Shown: positions 1 to 8,200 of the stretch, piece after piece
How the letters are laid out: every line of letters starts with the position of its first letter
How positions within the stretch are numbered: position 1 is the first letter of the stretch
Assembly: GCA_937138955.1 (NCBI GenBank)
Contig: CAKZPJ010000677.1
Coordinates: forward strand, 1 to 12,842
Direction of reading: 5' to 3'
DNA length: 12,842 nucleotides
Source of the DNA: an uncultured Flammeovirgaceae bacterium
Lineage (GTDB): Bacteria; Bacteroidota; Bacteroidia; Cytophagales; Cyclobacteriaceae
The notes under the pieces: generated by a model
What the model saw: only the letters and a program-made list of their open reading frames with translations
Database searches by the model: none
What the model was told of the DNA's origin: nothing
Translations under genes and position numbers: made by a program

Positions 1-2162
1 CCCGTGTGGCGGGGAGCGTTAGGTTTCTGACGGTTTTCTTCGGTTTCATCATCGCTTACGGTAATTACTGCATCGTTAAAGGAGTAGTTAGCGGCAATGC
101 TCCAGTTGGGTAGAATTTGTCCGGTGATGTCTACCTCTACTCCCTGCGATAGCTCTTCACCAATCTGCACCAGCCGGTCGGGATTGACCGGATCATTGGC
201 ATCGTAGAGCGCACCTTCTTGTCGCAGTTGATACACGGCCAGCGTGGCACTTAGCCGATCATCCATCCACTGCGTTTTCGCCCCAAATTCTATTAAGTCG
301 CTGGTGAGCGGGTCAAATGGTCCACCCGCTAATGGATTATTAATTACGCTAGCGGTTTGGGGCTGATAACCTTCTACGTAGGTGCCGTACAGATTGACTC
401 GCTCATTAAGTTCGTATACTAGTCCTAAGCGGGGAATAAAAGCATCTTGCGTGACTCGCTCTTCCTCATCGGTGCGGTAATTAAGCTCGTCGATGAAAAA
501 CTCTTGTCGTAGTCCAAGCAAGAACTTTAGTGCGCCCCAGGTTACCTGGTTTTGTACGTAAATACCATGATTATGTAGTAGGCTTTGATTGAAGAGGTTG
601 GTCTGATAGATATAATCGCTCATATCCCGCAATTGATTGGCCGCCGGGTCGGTAAGATCGAAGTGCGGCACATTCGGAATAGGGTTACCATCTTCATCTA
701 ATGCGAAAGCATCAGGGTTATCTGGGTCAAAACGTCTAATTGCCGTGGTTCTATCGGCTGATAGGTAACCCCGGGCTTGCAACTGAGAACCGCCGGGCTT
801 TAGGGTCTGACGGAAGTAGTCGTAGCCAATTAGTAGTTGATGCTCTAGTGGGCCAGTTTTTAGATCTAGCGTTAGATAGTTATTGAAGTTATCATTGCTC
901 CAGTTACGCTTACGGATAAATACCCGCATAGCCACCTGTTCAGGATCGAGGCTTCCGTTGCCTAACGTAGCGAAGGTGTTAGCCGTACGGTGCTCTAGTA
1001 AATCTTCGCGGTAGTTGGAGTGCAGATACACACTATTAAACTTAACTCGATCCGTAAACTGATGTTGAAATGATAAAGTGGCATTAAGGTTTTCCTCCTT
1101 CAAAAAATCATTGGCAGCATTTAGGGCTTTAGTAGTAGGGACGGAAAATAAATCGCCATCGCCAAATACGGCTTGTCCCCGGTCCAGTCGTCCTTCCGAG
1201 CTTTGGTAGACAATATCAACGTTGAGCCGGGTATCATCATTGGGTAAGAATGAGAATGACGGCGCCACGATTAGGTTTTTATCGTACTGTAAATCGCGGA
1301 AGCTATCGGCGTTTTCGTAGCCTAAATTGAGGCGGTAGAGTAACTTGCCATCTTCAGTCATTGGCCCGGTAAAATCAGCCAGTGTGCGGAGCGTACTAAA
1401 GCTGCCTACAGAAGTAGTAATAGACTGTCGCGATTCCTCCAGTGGCTTTTTAGTAACTCGGTTGATTACCCCTCCCGGCGAGGCATTACCAAATAGGGCC
1501 GAAGCAGGTCCTTTAATCACTTCTACCCGCTCGATGTGCGGAATAAGCTGTTGCTTCCAAAAACTGGTAAATGCGCGCATTCCGTTAATGAGATTACCCG
1601 AGTTACGCTGCCCTGCCACCCGAAAGCCCCGGATGGTGATGTCGTTATAGAATGAGTATTGGTTCACCCCACTCATGTTCTTTACCACATCATTAACCCG
1701 AAAAGCCGCCTGATCAAGAATCAGTTCTTTAGTGACGTAGCTGACTGACTGCGGCACATCTTTAAGAGGCGTAGCAGTTTTGGAAGCAATAAACGATACA
1801 TCATTCTGATACGTGGTTTCCTTCCGACCAATGATCTCCACCTCCTGTAGTTGGGTCGAACTAGATTGGATGACAAAATCCAGTTGGGTAGTCTGACCAC
1901 TACTTACATTAACCGAACGCTGTTGGGTTTGGTAGCCTACTCCAGAGACAATTACTTGATATGTACCCATAGGAATCTGCTTGATGAAGAATTCACCATT
2001 AGGATCGGTGATGCTACCTAGACTAGTTTGTTTCAAACCTACATTGAGGTCAGGTATTGGTTCGTTCTGCCAATCGGTAACTTTTCCTTGTATTGATCCG
2101 GTTTGTGCATGGGCTATTTGCACAAACGTTGCTAACAGGATAAAAAATATCAAATGTCTCAT
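1..2162 (-). CDS. TonB-dependent siderophore-type outer-membrane receptor, 3' end cut off by the window edge
   Basis: This is a predicted outer-membrane receptor that imports a ligand, probably an iron-siderophore complex, using TonB energy. I translated the reverse strand: 720 codons are open from an ATG at 2162. A Sec signal peptide (MRHLIFFILLATFVQIAHA) precedes Q20. A carboxypeptidase-regulatory-like beta domain spans about residues 22-105 (GKVTDWQNEPIPDLN, then GSITDPNGEF). A TonB-box-like stretch QEVEIIGRKE lies near 106-115. The plug runs from about 130 to 240, with KDVPQSVSYVT, NDITIRGFRV and RVEVIKGPASALFGNASPGG; this plug is characteristic of the siderophore receptor family. The remainder is beta-barrel repeats. 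The visible C-terminus (NAPRHT) matches a motif usually found about 60-80 residues before the end in this family, so little is missing. No frameshift is seen. Family call is strong; the ligand is inference. No Fur-box-like sequence is visible upstream. Confidence 0.93.
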   Translation of the reverse strand, partial: MRHLIFFILLATFVQIAHAQTGSIQGKVTDWQNEPIPDLNVGLKQTSLGSITDPNGEFFIKQIPMGTYQVIVSGVGYQTQQRSVNVSSGQTTQLDFVIQSSSTQLQEVEIIGRKETTYQNDVSFIASKTATPLKDVPQSVSYVTKELILDQAAFRVNDVVKNMSGVNQYSFYNDITIRGFRVAGQRNSGNLINGMRAFTSFWKQQLIPHIERVEVIKGPASALFGNASPGGVINRVTKKPLEESRQSITTSVGSFSTLRTLADFTGPMTEDGKLLYRLNLGYENADSFRDLQYDKNLIVAPSFSFLPNDDTRLNVDIVYQSSEGRLDRGQAVFGDGDLFSVPTTKALNAANDFLKEENLNATLSFQHQFTDRVKFNSVYLHSNYREDLLEHRTANTFATLGNGSLDPEQVAMRVFIRKRNWSNDNFNNYLTLDLKTGPLEHQLLIGYDYFRQTLKPGGSQLQARGYLSADRTTAIRRFDPDNPDAFALDEDGNPIPNVPHFDLTDPAANQLRDMSDYIYQTNLFNQSLLHNHGIYVQNQVTWGALKFLLGLRQEFFIDELNYRTDEEERVTQDAFIPRLGLVYELNERVNLYGTYVEGYQPQTASVINNPLAGGPFDPLTSDLIEFGAKTQWMDDRLSATLAVYQLRQEGALYDANDPVNPDRLVQIGEELSQGVEVDITGQILPNWSIAANYSFNDAVITVSDDETEENRQKPNAPRHT

Positions 2163-2278
2163 CTTCAATTGCGGGGGAAATTACAAAAGTTAGTAATATT
2201 TATTTAGACTGAATATAAACAGAGGCAAAGGTAATGGTGAGACTAAGAGGAGTCAATCGCTGGTATTAGTCTATTTTT

Positions 2279-2316
2279 ATACTACTACTAGCTATTCTAT
2301 TAGCTATTGGTAGTAT
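2279..2316. repeat. Imperfect inverted repeat (14-bp arms, 10-nt loop) between response regulator and receptor
   Basis: The left arm ATACTACTACTAGC (2279-2292) and the right arm GCTATTGGTAGTAT (2303-2316) are complementary at 12 of 14 positions, around a TATTCTATTA loop. It lies about 20 bases past the stop of the response regulator and about 117 bases before the receptor start. As minus-strand RNA it could fold, but the bases after it (ATAAAAATAG) are not a U-tract, so it is not a standard intrinsic terminator. It could be an operator, a processing structure or chance in AT-rich DNA. Confidence 0.45.
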
Positions 2317-2336
2317 GCTATAGAAAGAGAGGGCTT

Positions 2337-2972
2337 TTACAACTTGATGAGCTGAAGACGCAGCGCTTTAACGACTAAACCCACCGGAGTTTTTACGTTT
2401 AATTTCTTCAAAATCCTTTTACGATGGGCATTAATAGTATGGGGGCTTAAATTAAGTGCGTTAGCAATAGCTTCGGTGGGTAGTTCTTGGGCAATGTATT
2501 GAATGATCTGTAGTTCACGAGGACTTATCGAGTTTTCGGAAGAGTCTGTTTGCTTTTGAATAGATTGTTCCATTAACAACTGTAGTACCGTCTCGCAGTA
2601 AAATTTCTGCCCGCTGGCTACAGCTCGTAAAGCGGTGAGTATCTCTTCTTGGCTACATTCTTTAGTAAGAAATGCAGTAGTGTTAGCTTGTAAGATTCGT
2701 AAGATTTGTTGGTGATTCTGGTCGGCTGTAATAGCGAACAATGTGGTAGAAGGGTAGTGCTGGTGTAGTTGCTGATAGTGCTCGTGCGAAAAGCCCTCAA
2801 GGTGAGTGTAATCAAATAGTAACAGGTCGGGAGCATCTTCTTGAAAGGCAGCAATTAGTGTTTTCCAATTGTTAACACTGCCTATCATAGTAAATCCTGA
2901 GAGATTCTCAAGGAGATAGCGGATTCCGGCTACTGCTAAAGCCTGACTGTCTGCGATGAGAACTTTAGTCAC
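2337..2972 (-). CDS. NarL/FixJ-family response regulator (receiver plus LuxR-type HTH), GTG start
   Basis: This is a predicted cytoplasmic transcription factor controlled by phosphorylation. The 211 residues form a receiver domain (about 2-118) and a LuxR-type helix-turn-helix (about 147-208; SPRELQIIQYIAQELPTEAI, then LSPHTINAHRKRILKKL). In the receiver the phosphoacceptor is D54 (LLLFDYTH), the conserved Thr is T82 (FAITAD) and the conserved Lys is K104 (FLTKE). The usual acidic pair after beta-1 is reduced to D8-S9 (LIADSQ). The start is GTG at 2972; the next Met, at residue 29, would delete the first strand of the receiver. Length is normal for the family. No sensor kinase is present, so it looks like an orphan regulator here. 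It precedes the siderophore-type receptor on the same strand with a 174-base gap and diverges from the ECF sigma gene. The family is certain; its targets are unknown. Confidence 0.95.
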   Translation of the reverse strand: MTKVLIADSQALAVAGIRYLLENLSGFTMIGSVNNWKTLIAAFQEDAPDLLLFDYTHLEGFSHEHYQQLHQHYPSTTLFAITADQNHQQILRILQANTTAFLTKECSQEEILTALRAVASGQKFYCETVLQLLMEQSIQKQTDSSENSISPRELQIIQYIAQELPTEAIANALNLSPHTINAHRKRILKKLNVKTPVGLVVKALRLQLIKL

Positions 2973-2984
2973 TCGTATTTTCTT

Positions 2985-3003
2985 ATTTAGAAAAAATCTA
3001 AAT
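2985..3003. repeat. Perfect 7-bp inverted repeat just upstream of the response regulator start
   Basis: ATTTAGA (2985-2991) and TCTAAAT (2997-3003) are perfect reverse complements around AAAAA. The repeat lies only 13-31 bases upstream of the GTG start of the response regulator. It could be a dimer-binding operator, or a weak mRNA hairpin over the ribosome landing region. The function is inference. Confidence 0.5.
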
Positions 3004-3004
3004 T

Positions 3005-3043
3005 AGCTCTCAAAAGTGACTTGACCAAGCTCTCGTATGACTT
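3005..3043. promoter_or_regulatory. Pair of direct repeats, AGCTCTC-N3/5-TGACTT, candidate regulator binding sites
   Basis: AGCTCTC at 3005-3011 with TGACTT at 3017-3022 recurs as AGCTCTC at 3028-3034 with TGACTT at 3038-3043. The repeat period is 21-23 bases, about two helical turns, so both copies face the same side of the DNA. A second, overlapping direct repeat (CTCGTAT then CTTATTT) occurs at 2972-2988 and 3032-3047. They lie 33-75 bases upstream of the response regulator start, which would suit autoregulation. No experiment or database supports a role. Confidence 0.35.
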
Positions 3044-3293
3044 ATTTCTAAGTTTTAATTAAAGTGGCTTCACCAAATTGAAGAAAGAATAGAACATCTA
3101 GATTAAAAGAGAGACGTCAACAGTGAGTATATCCCCTTAAGTTAGACTCTAAATAAAAAGCCTTTTTTATGCTAAAAATATTAACATTACAAAAACAAGT
3201 ACCGTAGTTTTATTGTTTATGAAAATTCGCTAAATTGTGTGTTGTATATTGAAAATACACATCAATTTGTCGCGGATAATACAACCACCTACT

Positions 3294-3890
3294 TTGAAAA
3301 ATAACACCGGAATTAGCGAGGCTACTGTAATCAAAAGGATGTCTGAGGGCGATCATCTTGCTTTTAGGCAAATTTTTAATCAGTACAAAGACCCGATTTT
3401 TGGTTATAGTTATAAGCTCACTAAGTCGCCTACCTTAGCGGAAGAAGCCGTGCAAGAGGTATTCTTGAAAATTTGGCAGAATCGAGAGAAACTAGACGCT
3501 TCACGGCCTATCAAGCCTTACCTTTATAAAATAGCTCAAAATTACGTTTATAATACTTTGCGCAATGCGGCCTACAGCGATAAACTAAAAGAGCAAATAT
3601 TTTATAACCCTCCAGTTTGCCGCAACGTTACCGAAGATCAAGTAGTTTATCGTGATCTAGAAGCTTTTAAAGAGAAAGCAATTAATAACCTTCCCATTCG
3701 GCGGCAGCTAATTTTCCGTATGAGTCGGGTAGAAGGGTTAAGTCACGAAGAAATTGCCCATCGCCTGAATATCTCACCACATACGGTAAAAGATCAGATC
3801 GTCAAGGCCTTAAAAACTATCAAAGAACAGCTTCATATCCATACTGATATTGCGGTGAGCATTATCTTCTCATTACTTCTTTTTTTATAG
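3294..3890 (+). CDS. ECF-type RNA polymerase sigma factor (FecI-like, Bacteroidota expansion family)
   Basis: This is a predicted extracytoplasmic-function sigma factor that directs RNA polymerase to uptake-gene promoters when released by its anti-sigma partner. Numbered from the chosen start, sigma region 2 covers about residues 21-91 (HLAFRQIFNQYKDPIFGYSY, then EEAVQEVFLKIWQNRE, then PYLYKIAQNYVYNTLRN). Sigma region 4 covers about 130-182 (RRQLIFRMSRVEGLSHEEIA, then LNISPHTVKDQIVKALKTIK). The start is uncertain: the frame is open from GTG 3237, but that adds 19 residues unlike any sigma N-terminus. TTG 3294 gives MKNNTGISEATVIKRMSEGD, typical of the family. ATG 3339 would cut into the first helix. 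The last 14 residues (DIAVSIIFSLLLFL) are strongly hydrophobic. The anti-sigma gene follows on the same strand, as expected for a FecI/FecR pair. Confidence 0.93.
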   Translation: MKNNTGISEATVIKRMSEGDHLAFRQIFNQYKDPIFGYSYKLTKSPTLAEEAVQEVFLKIWQNREKLDASRPIKPYLYKIAQNYVYNTLRNAAYSDKLKEQIFYNPPVCRNVTEDQVVYRDLEAFKEKAINNLPIRRQLIFRMSRVEGLSHEEIAHRLNISPHTVKDQIVKALKTIKEQLHIHTDIAVSIIFSLLLFL

Positions 3891-4208
3891 CTGGCCTATT
3901 CAGGTTGTTTAACGAAATAATAGTAAACAGCTTGCTACCTCATTTTCAGGCTGGGCTTTATCATAAACAATGATGTGACCACCGAGGGTCAATAACCAGG
4001 CTTTTTTGACGATTCTCGAGAGAAACCTTTTTGGGTCTCAGTCACTCATACAATTCCCAAGTGATCTTTTTTCCTATAAAGAAAAATCGCAGTACCTCTG
4101 TAATTTTAATCATCTGATTATCAATAATTTGTAAAAAAATTTGATTGCTCAGTCGTCCCGATAGCCTACTTGTGGGTAGTAGAAGTACCAACACCTAATA
4201 CTCTCGCA
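3891..4208 (+). other. Unusually long gap between sigma and anti-sigma genes
   Basis: I see no gene here. There is no ATG in any plus-strand frame between about 3975 and the FecR domain region, and the only minus-strand frame is a 23-codon chance-like ORF. Short hairpins include TGACC/GGTCA (3976-3991), followed after 11 bases by a T6 run, which is too weak and too distant for a confident terminator. The stretch is long for an ECF/FecR pair and may carry a separate promoter for the anti-sigma gene. Confidence 0.4.
4107..4120. repeat. Short inverted repeat TAATCA-TC-TGATTA upstream of the FecR-like gene
   Basis: Two 6-bp arms (4107-4112 and 4115-4120) are perfectly complementary around a 2-base spacer. 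The repeat lies about 50-100 bases upstream of the possible FecR starts. It could be an operator half-site pair. In DNA this AT-rich a 6-bp palindrome is also likely by chance. Confidence 0.2.
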
Positions 4209-5207
4209 TTGTACGATCCTAACTACATTAAATCACTTTTCATAAAGTTCTGCGCTGATGAATGCACTTTAGAAGAGGTAGAAACTATTATTGACTATCT
4301 AAAAACAGCAGACGACGAAAAGGATTTTCCTCAAGTTGAAGAAGTGAAGGCTAAGTTAGGAATGCTTCCTCAGCTGGACGAACAGCGGTCGAACGACATT
4401 TTTAGCCAAATCATAAGTCGCGATGCTCTATCGATAACCACTCCCCACCGCCAGCCCCTAATTGCTTCATGGGTTTGGAAAGTAGCGGCAACTTTTATCG
4501 GTTTTCTGTTTTTAGCGGGTATTGGTTGGTGGTACTATATTTATGACTCGAGTATTACGCTTCACACTACTGCATTTGGTGAGGTCAAAACGGTTACCTT
4601 GTCTGATGGCACTAAGGTGATGTTGAATGCCAATTCAGCCCTTCGGGTTTCTACCGATACGCCAAAAGATTCCATGCGTAGTGTATGGTTGGAAGGGGAA
4701 GCTTTCTTTTCGGTAACTCACACCCAAGATAACCGAAAGTTTATTGTTCACACTGCCCACGATTTACAAGTAGAAGTGCTGGGTACCGAATTTAATGTGA
4801 ATAGCCGTGATGAAAAAGCGACAGTAGTGCTTAATTCCGGTCAAGTAAAAGTATATCTATCAGAGAGCGATCAGGAGCAATCCCAGTGGGTAATGAAGCC
4901 TGGCGAATTGATAGAGTACGAAGCTGATAATCAGCGTATTGACCAGAAAGAAGTAGATACGCTGTTGTATACCTCCTGGCGAAATAACCTTCTGGTGTTT
5001 AAAGATACTTCCTTGGAAGAAATTGCTCATTTGATGGGTGATAACTACGGCTACGAAGTCCAATTCGGCCGCGATAGTCTAGCCCAACTTTTATTTACTG
5101 GCTCTGTACCCGCTGACCAATCAGAATTGCTTCTGCAAACCTTGTCGATAAGTTTTGACCTTAATATTACCCGAGATGAGCAAAAAATCATCATAGATAG
5201 TCGCTAA
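4209..5207 (+). CDS. FecR-family anti-sigma factor, inner-membrane
   Basis: This is a predicted single-pass inner-membrane protein that binds the ECF sigma factor with its cytoplasmic N-terminus and receives the signal from the receptor's STN domain in the periplasm. With residue 1 at 4209, a cytoplasmic helical domain spans about 1-80 (YDPNYIKSLFIKFCADECTL). A transmembrane helix lies at about 87-111 (SWVWKVAATFIGFLFLAGIG). The FecR domain is at about 119-217 (FGEVKTVTLSDGTKVMLNAN, then VWLEGEAFFSV, then VEVLGTEFNV). A C-terminal DUF4974-type domain is at about 260-330 (LLVFKDTSLEEIAHLM). No ATG is available in any frame near the expected start. TTG 4170 and TTG 4209 are both in frame; I prefer 4209, which gives a family-like N-terminus, with low certainty. 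It lies 77 bases before the SusC-like gene and probably regulates it. Confidence 0.93.
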   Translation: MYDPNYIKSLFIKFCADECTLEEVETIIDYLKTADDEKDFPQVEEVKAKLGMLPQLDEQRSNDIFSQIISRDALSITTPHRQPLIASWVWKVAATFIGFLFLAGIGWWYYIYDSSITLHTTAFGEVKTVTLSDGTKVMLNANSALRVSTDTPKDSMRSVWLEGEAFFSVTHTQDNRKFIVHTAHDLQVEVLGTEFNVNSRDEKATVVLNSGQVKVYLSESDQEQSQWVMKPGELIEYEADNQRIDQKEVDTLLYTSWRNNLLVFKDTSLEEIAHLMGDNYGYEVQFGRDSLAQLLFTGSVPADQSELLLQTLSISFDLNITRDEQKIIIDSR

Positions 5208-5284
5208 TTTTTCGGGTTAATTCGATCGCAGATAATCTCATAGACTAAGAGTAAACAATATAAAATCCTAAAACAAAGTAGACT

Positions 5285-8200
5285 ATGCAGCACTTTTACC
5301 GATGTATTTTTCTCATTTACTTGCTGGTTCTGATAGCATCAAGCTTACCCGGCCAGCAATTAGCCTCAGTAGCCAAGATAGGTAATAACTATCAGCCTAT
5401 TCAAAAGAAGAAAAAGGCGTTATCTAGAGTCATTTTATCCTTAGGTGATCAGTACCAGGTACGGTTCAATTTCAACAGCCAACTGGTGAGAAATAAGTTT
5501 GTAGAGGCCGAATTGATGGAGGAGCTCGCGCACGCGAGTTTAGATGTGGTACTGGACGAACTACTACCTCCCTTGTTGCTTACTTATGAAAGGATAAGCA
5601 ACGATCATTATGTAATTGTGGCAACTCAACAAAAAGAGCTGAAGGTACTACCAGTGTTGAAAGAAAAGCTTCATTCAATGGAACATGATAAGCGTTTTCG
5701 GCGGTTAGGCTATTTGCCCCAACTTAGAAATCAAAGCTTACAATCCGCTGAGCGGGCACTAGCTCAGACCATTAGCGGTAGAGTAACCGATAGCGAAAGC
5801 GGTGAAGGTCTGCCCGGAGTAAATATTTTAGTAAAAGAAACTACCACCGGTACGGTTTCGGATGTCAACGGCAACTATAAGCTCACCATTGGCGACGATG
5901 CTACTACACTGGTATATTCATCCATTGGTTACGCTACTCAAGAGATTGAGATCAGTGGAAGAGCAATTATTAATCTGGAACTAATGCCCGATGTAAGAGG
6001 ACTGGAAGAGGTAGTTGTCATTGGCTACGGGGTGCAGAAGAAGGAAAGTGTAGTTGGCTCTATTGTGCAAACCACCGGCGAGGTACTACAACAATCGGGT
6101 GGGGTAAGCTCCGTAGGGCAAGCCCTTACCGGACGGGTTCCGGGTGTAATTACGGTGAGCACTACCGGACGGCCCGGCGAGGAAGATCCGGAGATTTTCA
6201 TTCGGGGTAGAAGTACCTGGAACGGGAGTGGCCAACCGCTGGTACTGGTCGACGGGATTGAACGGAGTATGAACGATGTCAACATTAATGATATTGAAAA
6301 AATCTCGGTGCTGAAGGATGCTTCGGCTACTGCCGTTTTTGGAGTAAAGGGAGCTAACGGAGTAATTCTGATCACCACCAAACGAGGGCAAAAGGGTAAG
6401 CCCCAATTGTCGCTATCGGTAAATTCAGCCGTTAAGACTCCTTCCCGAATACCCCGAAAACTGGATGCCTACGCCGGGTTAGTGGTGGCCAACGATGCCA
6501 TTGAAAGGGAAGTAAGTGGTATAGAAGAATCTTGGGCTGATTATACTCCGCGAGCGGTTATGGAGCGGCACCGTAATCCAGCTAATCAGTTTGAGCGAGA
6601 GCGCTACCCTGACGTGGATTGGGCCGATGTGGTACTCAAGGACTTTGCGATGGATCACAACGTGAACCTATCGGTACGCGGAGGGAGCGACTTTGCTCAG
6701 TACTTCGGAGCATTATCGTACCAACGGGTAGGTGATATATTTGATGCCGGCGCCTACGATAACGGACGAACCTATCAGCCCAACCTGGGCTACGACCGCT
6801 TTAACTACCGCAGTAACGTGGATTTTGACATTACCAAAACCACCCGGGTTTCGGTTAACCTTTCCGGCTTCTACGGCATACAAAAATCGGTAGGAAATGA
6901 CGATATGCGGTTGGTATACTCGAGCCTATACGGGATGGCCCCCACCCTGTTCTACCCCATTCACGAGGATGGCACTTACGGAAAAGACCCCGCCGATATC
7001 TGGGACACCACGAACCCGCTGATGGTGATGACGACCAAAGGGGCACCCCAAAATCACCGGATTCAGGTGAACTCAGATATTATGCTGGAGCAAGATCTGG
7101 ACTTTCTGTTGGAAGGACTTACGTTCAATGGTCGGTTAGCCTACGATAATAACTTTAGAGGCAACGGCGGGGTGAGAGAGAATAATCCGGGCGGAACGGA
7201 TAACGTAGTTTTCAAGCGGTACCTCGAGAATGGTGAAGAGTTGTTCATCACTCCTCCGGGCGACAACCAATTTGACTTTGTAACCCAACCCTGGTACTAC
7301 GATCCTATCGATATGAATGACGGCCAATTGGAACGTCGGCTATTCTATCAGTTCTCGCTGAACTACGAGCAGACTTTTGGCGGTAAGCACAATACCAGCG
7401 TACTACTATTGATGAACCGCGAAGAGTACGCCAGAGGCTCCATGTTTCCCCGCTACCGGGAAGACTGGGTAGCCCGGGCTACGTACAACTACGACGAACG
7501 CTATTTTCTGGATGTGAACGGTGCCTATAACGGTTCGGAACGCTTTGGGCCAGGTTATCGCTTTGAGCTTTTTCCTTCCGCCGCGGTAGGTTGGGCCATC
7601 TCTAACGAGCCTTTCATGCAGAATGCCAATTGGCTGGATATGCTGAAGATTCGCGGTTCCTACGGAGTGGTAGGGGACGATGATATTAACGGACGCTGGG
7701 GCTACGTCTCGCAGTGGGCTTCCGGCGGGCAGGCCTATATGAACAACGCCAATCCCTGGGGACAACGGTCTCCTTATACCTTTTACCGGGAAGACGTAAT
7801 TGGGAACTCTGACTTACGGTGGGAAACCTCTACCAAAGCCAATCTCGGGTTCGATCTCACGCTCTTAAATAACCTATTTACGGCTACAGTTGACGTTTTT
7901 CAAGAGGAGCGTAACGATATTATTGTGCAAGGAGATGACCGAAGCGTCCCTTCGTTTTTAGGGTTCAGCGCGCCCGACCTAAACGTGGGGCGAACCTCAG
8001 TAGAGGGAATTGAGCTTGCTCTGGGATTTAACCACTACGTAAATCCAAACTTAAAGCTGTGGTCAAACATAAATTTCACCCAAGCCCGTAGCAGAATTGA
8101 GTTTCGGGAAGAACCCGTTTTACTGGATGCCCACCTCAAGACCGAAGGCTTTCCAATTGGCCTGTACAAGCGCGCCATTAACGGTGAGTTTATGACCAGT

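Larger units (their letters stand above)
2973..3293. other. Divergent intergenic region between response regulator and ECF sigma gene
   Basis: This AT-rich region must hold the promoters of both divergent genes. No convincing Bacteroidota promoter (TTTG, about 20 bases, TAnnTTTG) is found on either strand. Besides the two repeat features listed separately, a self-complementary stretch at 3153-3170 (ATAAAAA, GCCT, TTTTTAT) could form a small hairpin. An ATG at 3219 opens a four-codon reading frame (MKIR, stop) in frame with the sigma gene. No longer gene-like frame is present. Confidence 0.5.

Noticed and set aside
1345..1650. Plus-strand open frame of 101 codons
   Set aside because: It lies antisense within the plug and barrel region of the minus-strand receptor and has no recognisable domain; it is a coding shadow.
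2184..2191. AACTTTTG on the minus strand as a -7 promoter element of the siderophore-type receptor
   Set aside because: It deviates from TAnnTTTG at one fixed position and no TTTG lies at the expected upstream distance.
1981..2193. Plus-strand open frame of 70 codons
   Set aside because: It overlaps the 5' end of the minus-strand receptor, whose signal peptide and regulatory-like domain read clearly in the other direction.
3153..3170. A/T hairpin with T-run as an intrinsic terminator
   Set aside because: It lies upstream of both divergent genes, where no transcript needs to end, and the stem is purely A/T.
4042..4113. Minus-strand 23-codon frame in the sigma-FecR gap
   Set aside because: Too short, with no start context or composition signal; expected by chance in AT-rich DNA.
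6025..6406. Minus-strand open frames inside the SusC-like gene (also at 6855, 7136, 7406 and 8387)
   Set aside because: All lie within an intact SusC reading frame and show no family resemblance.
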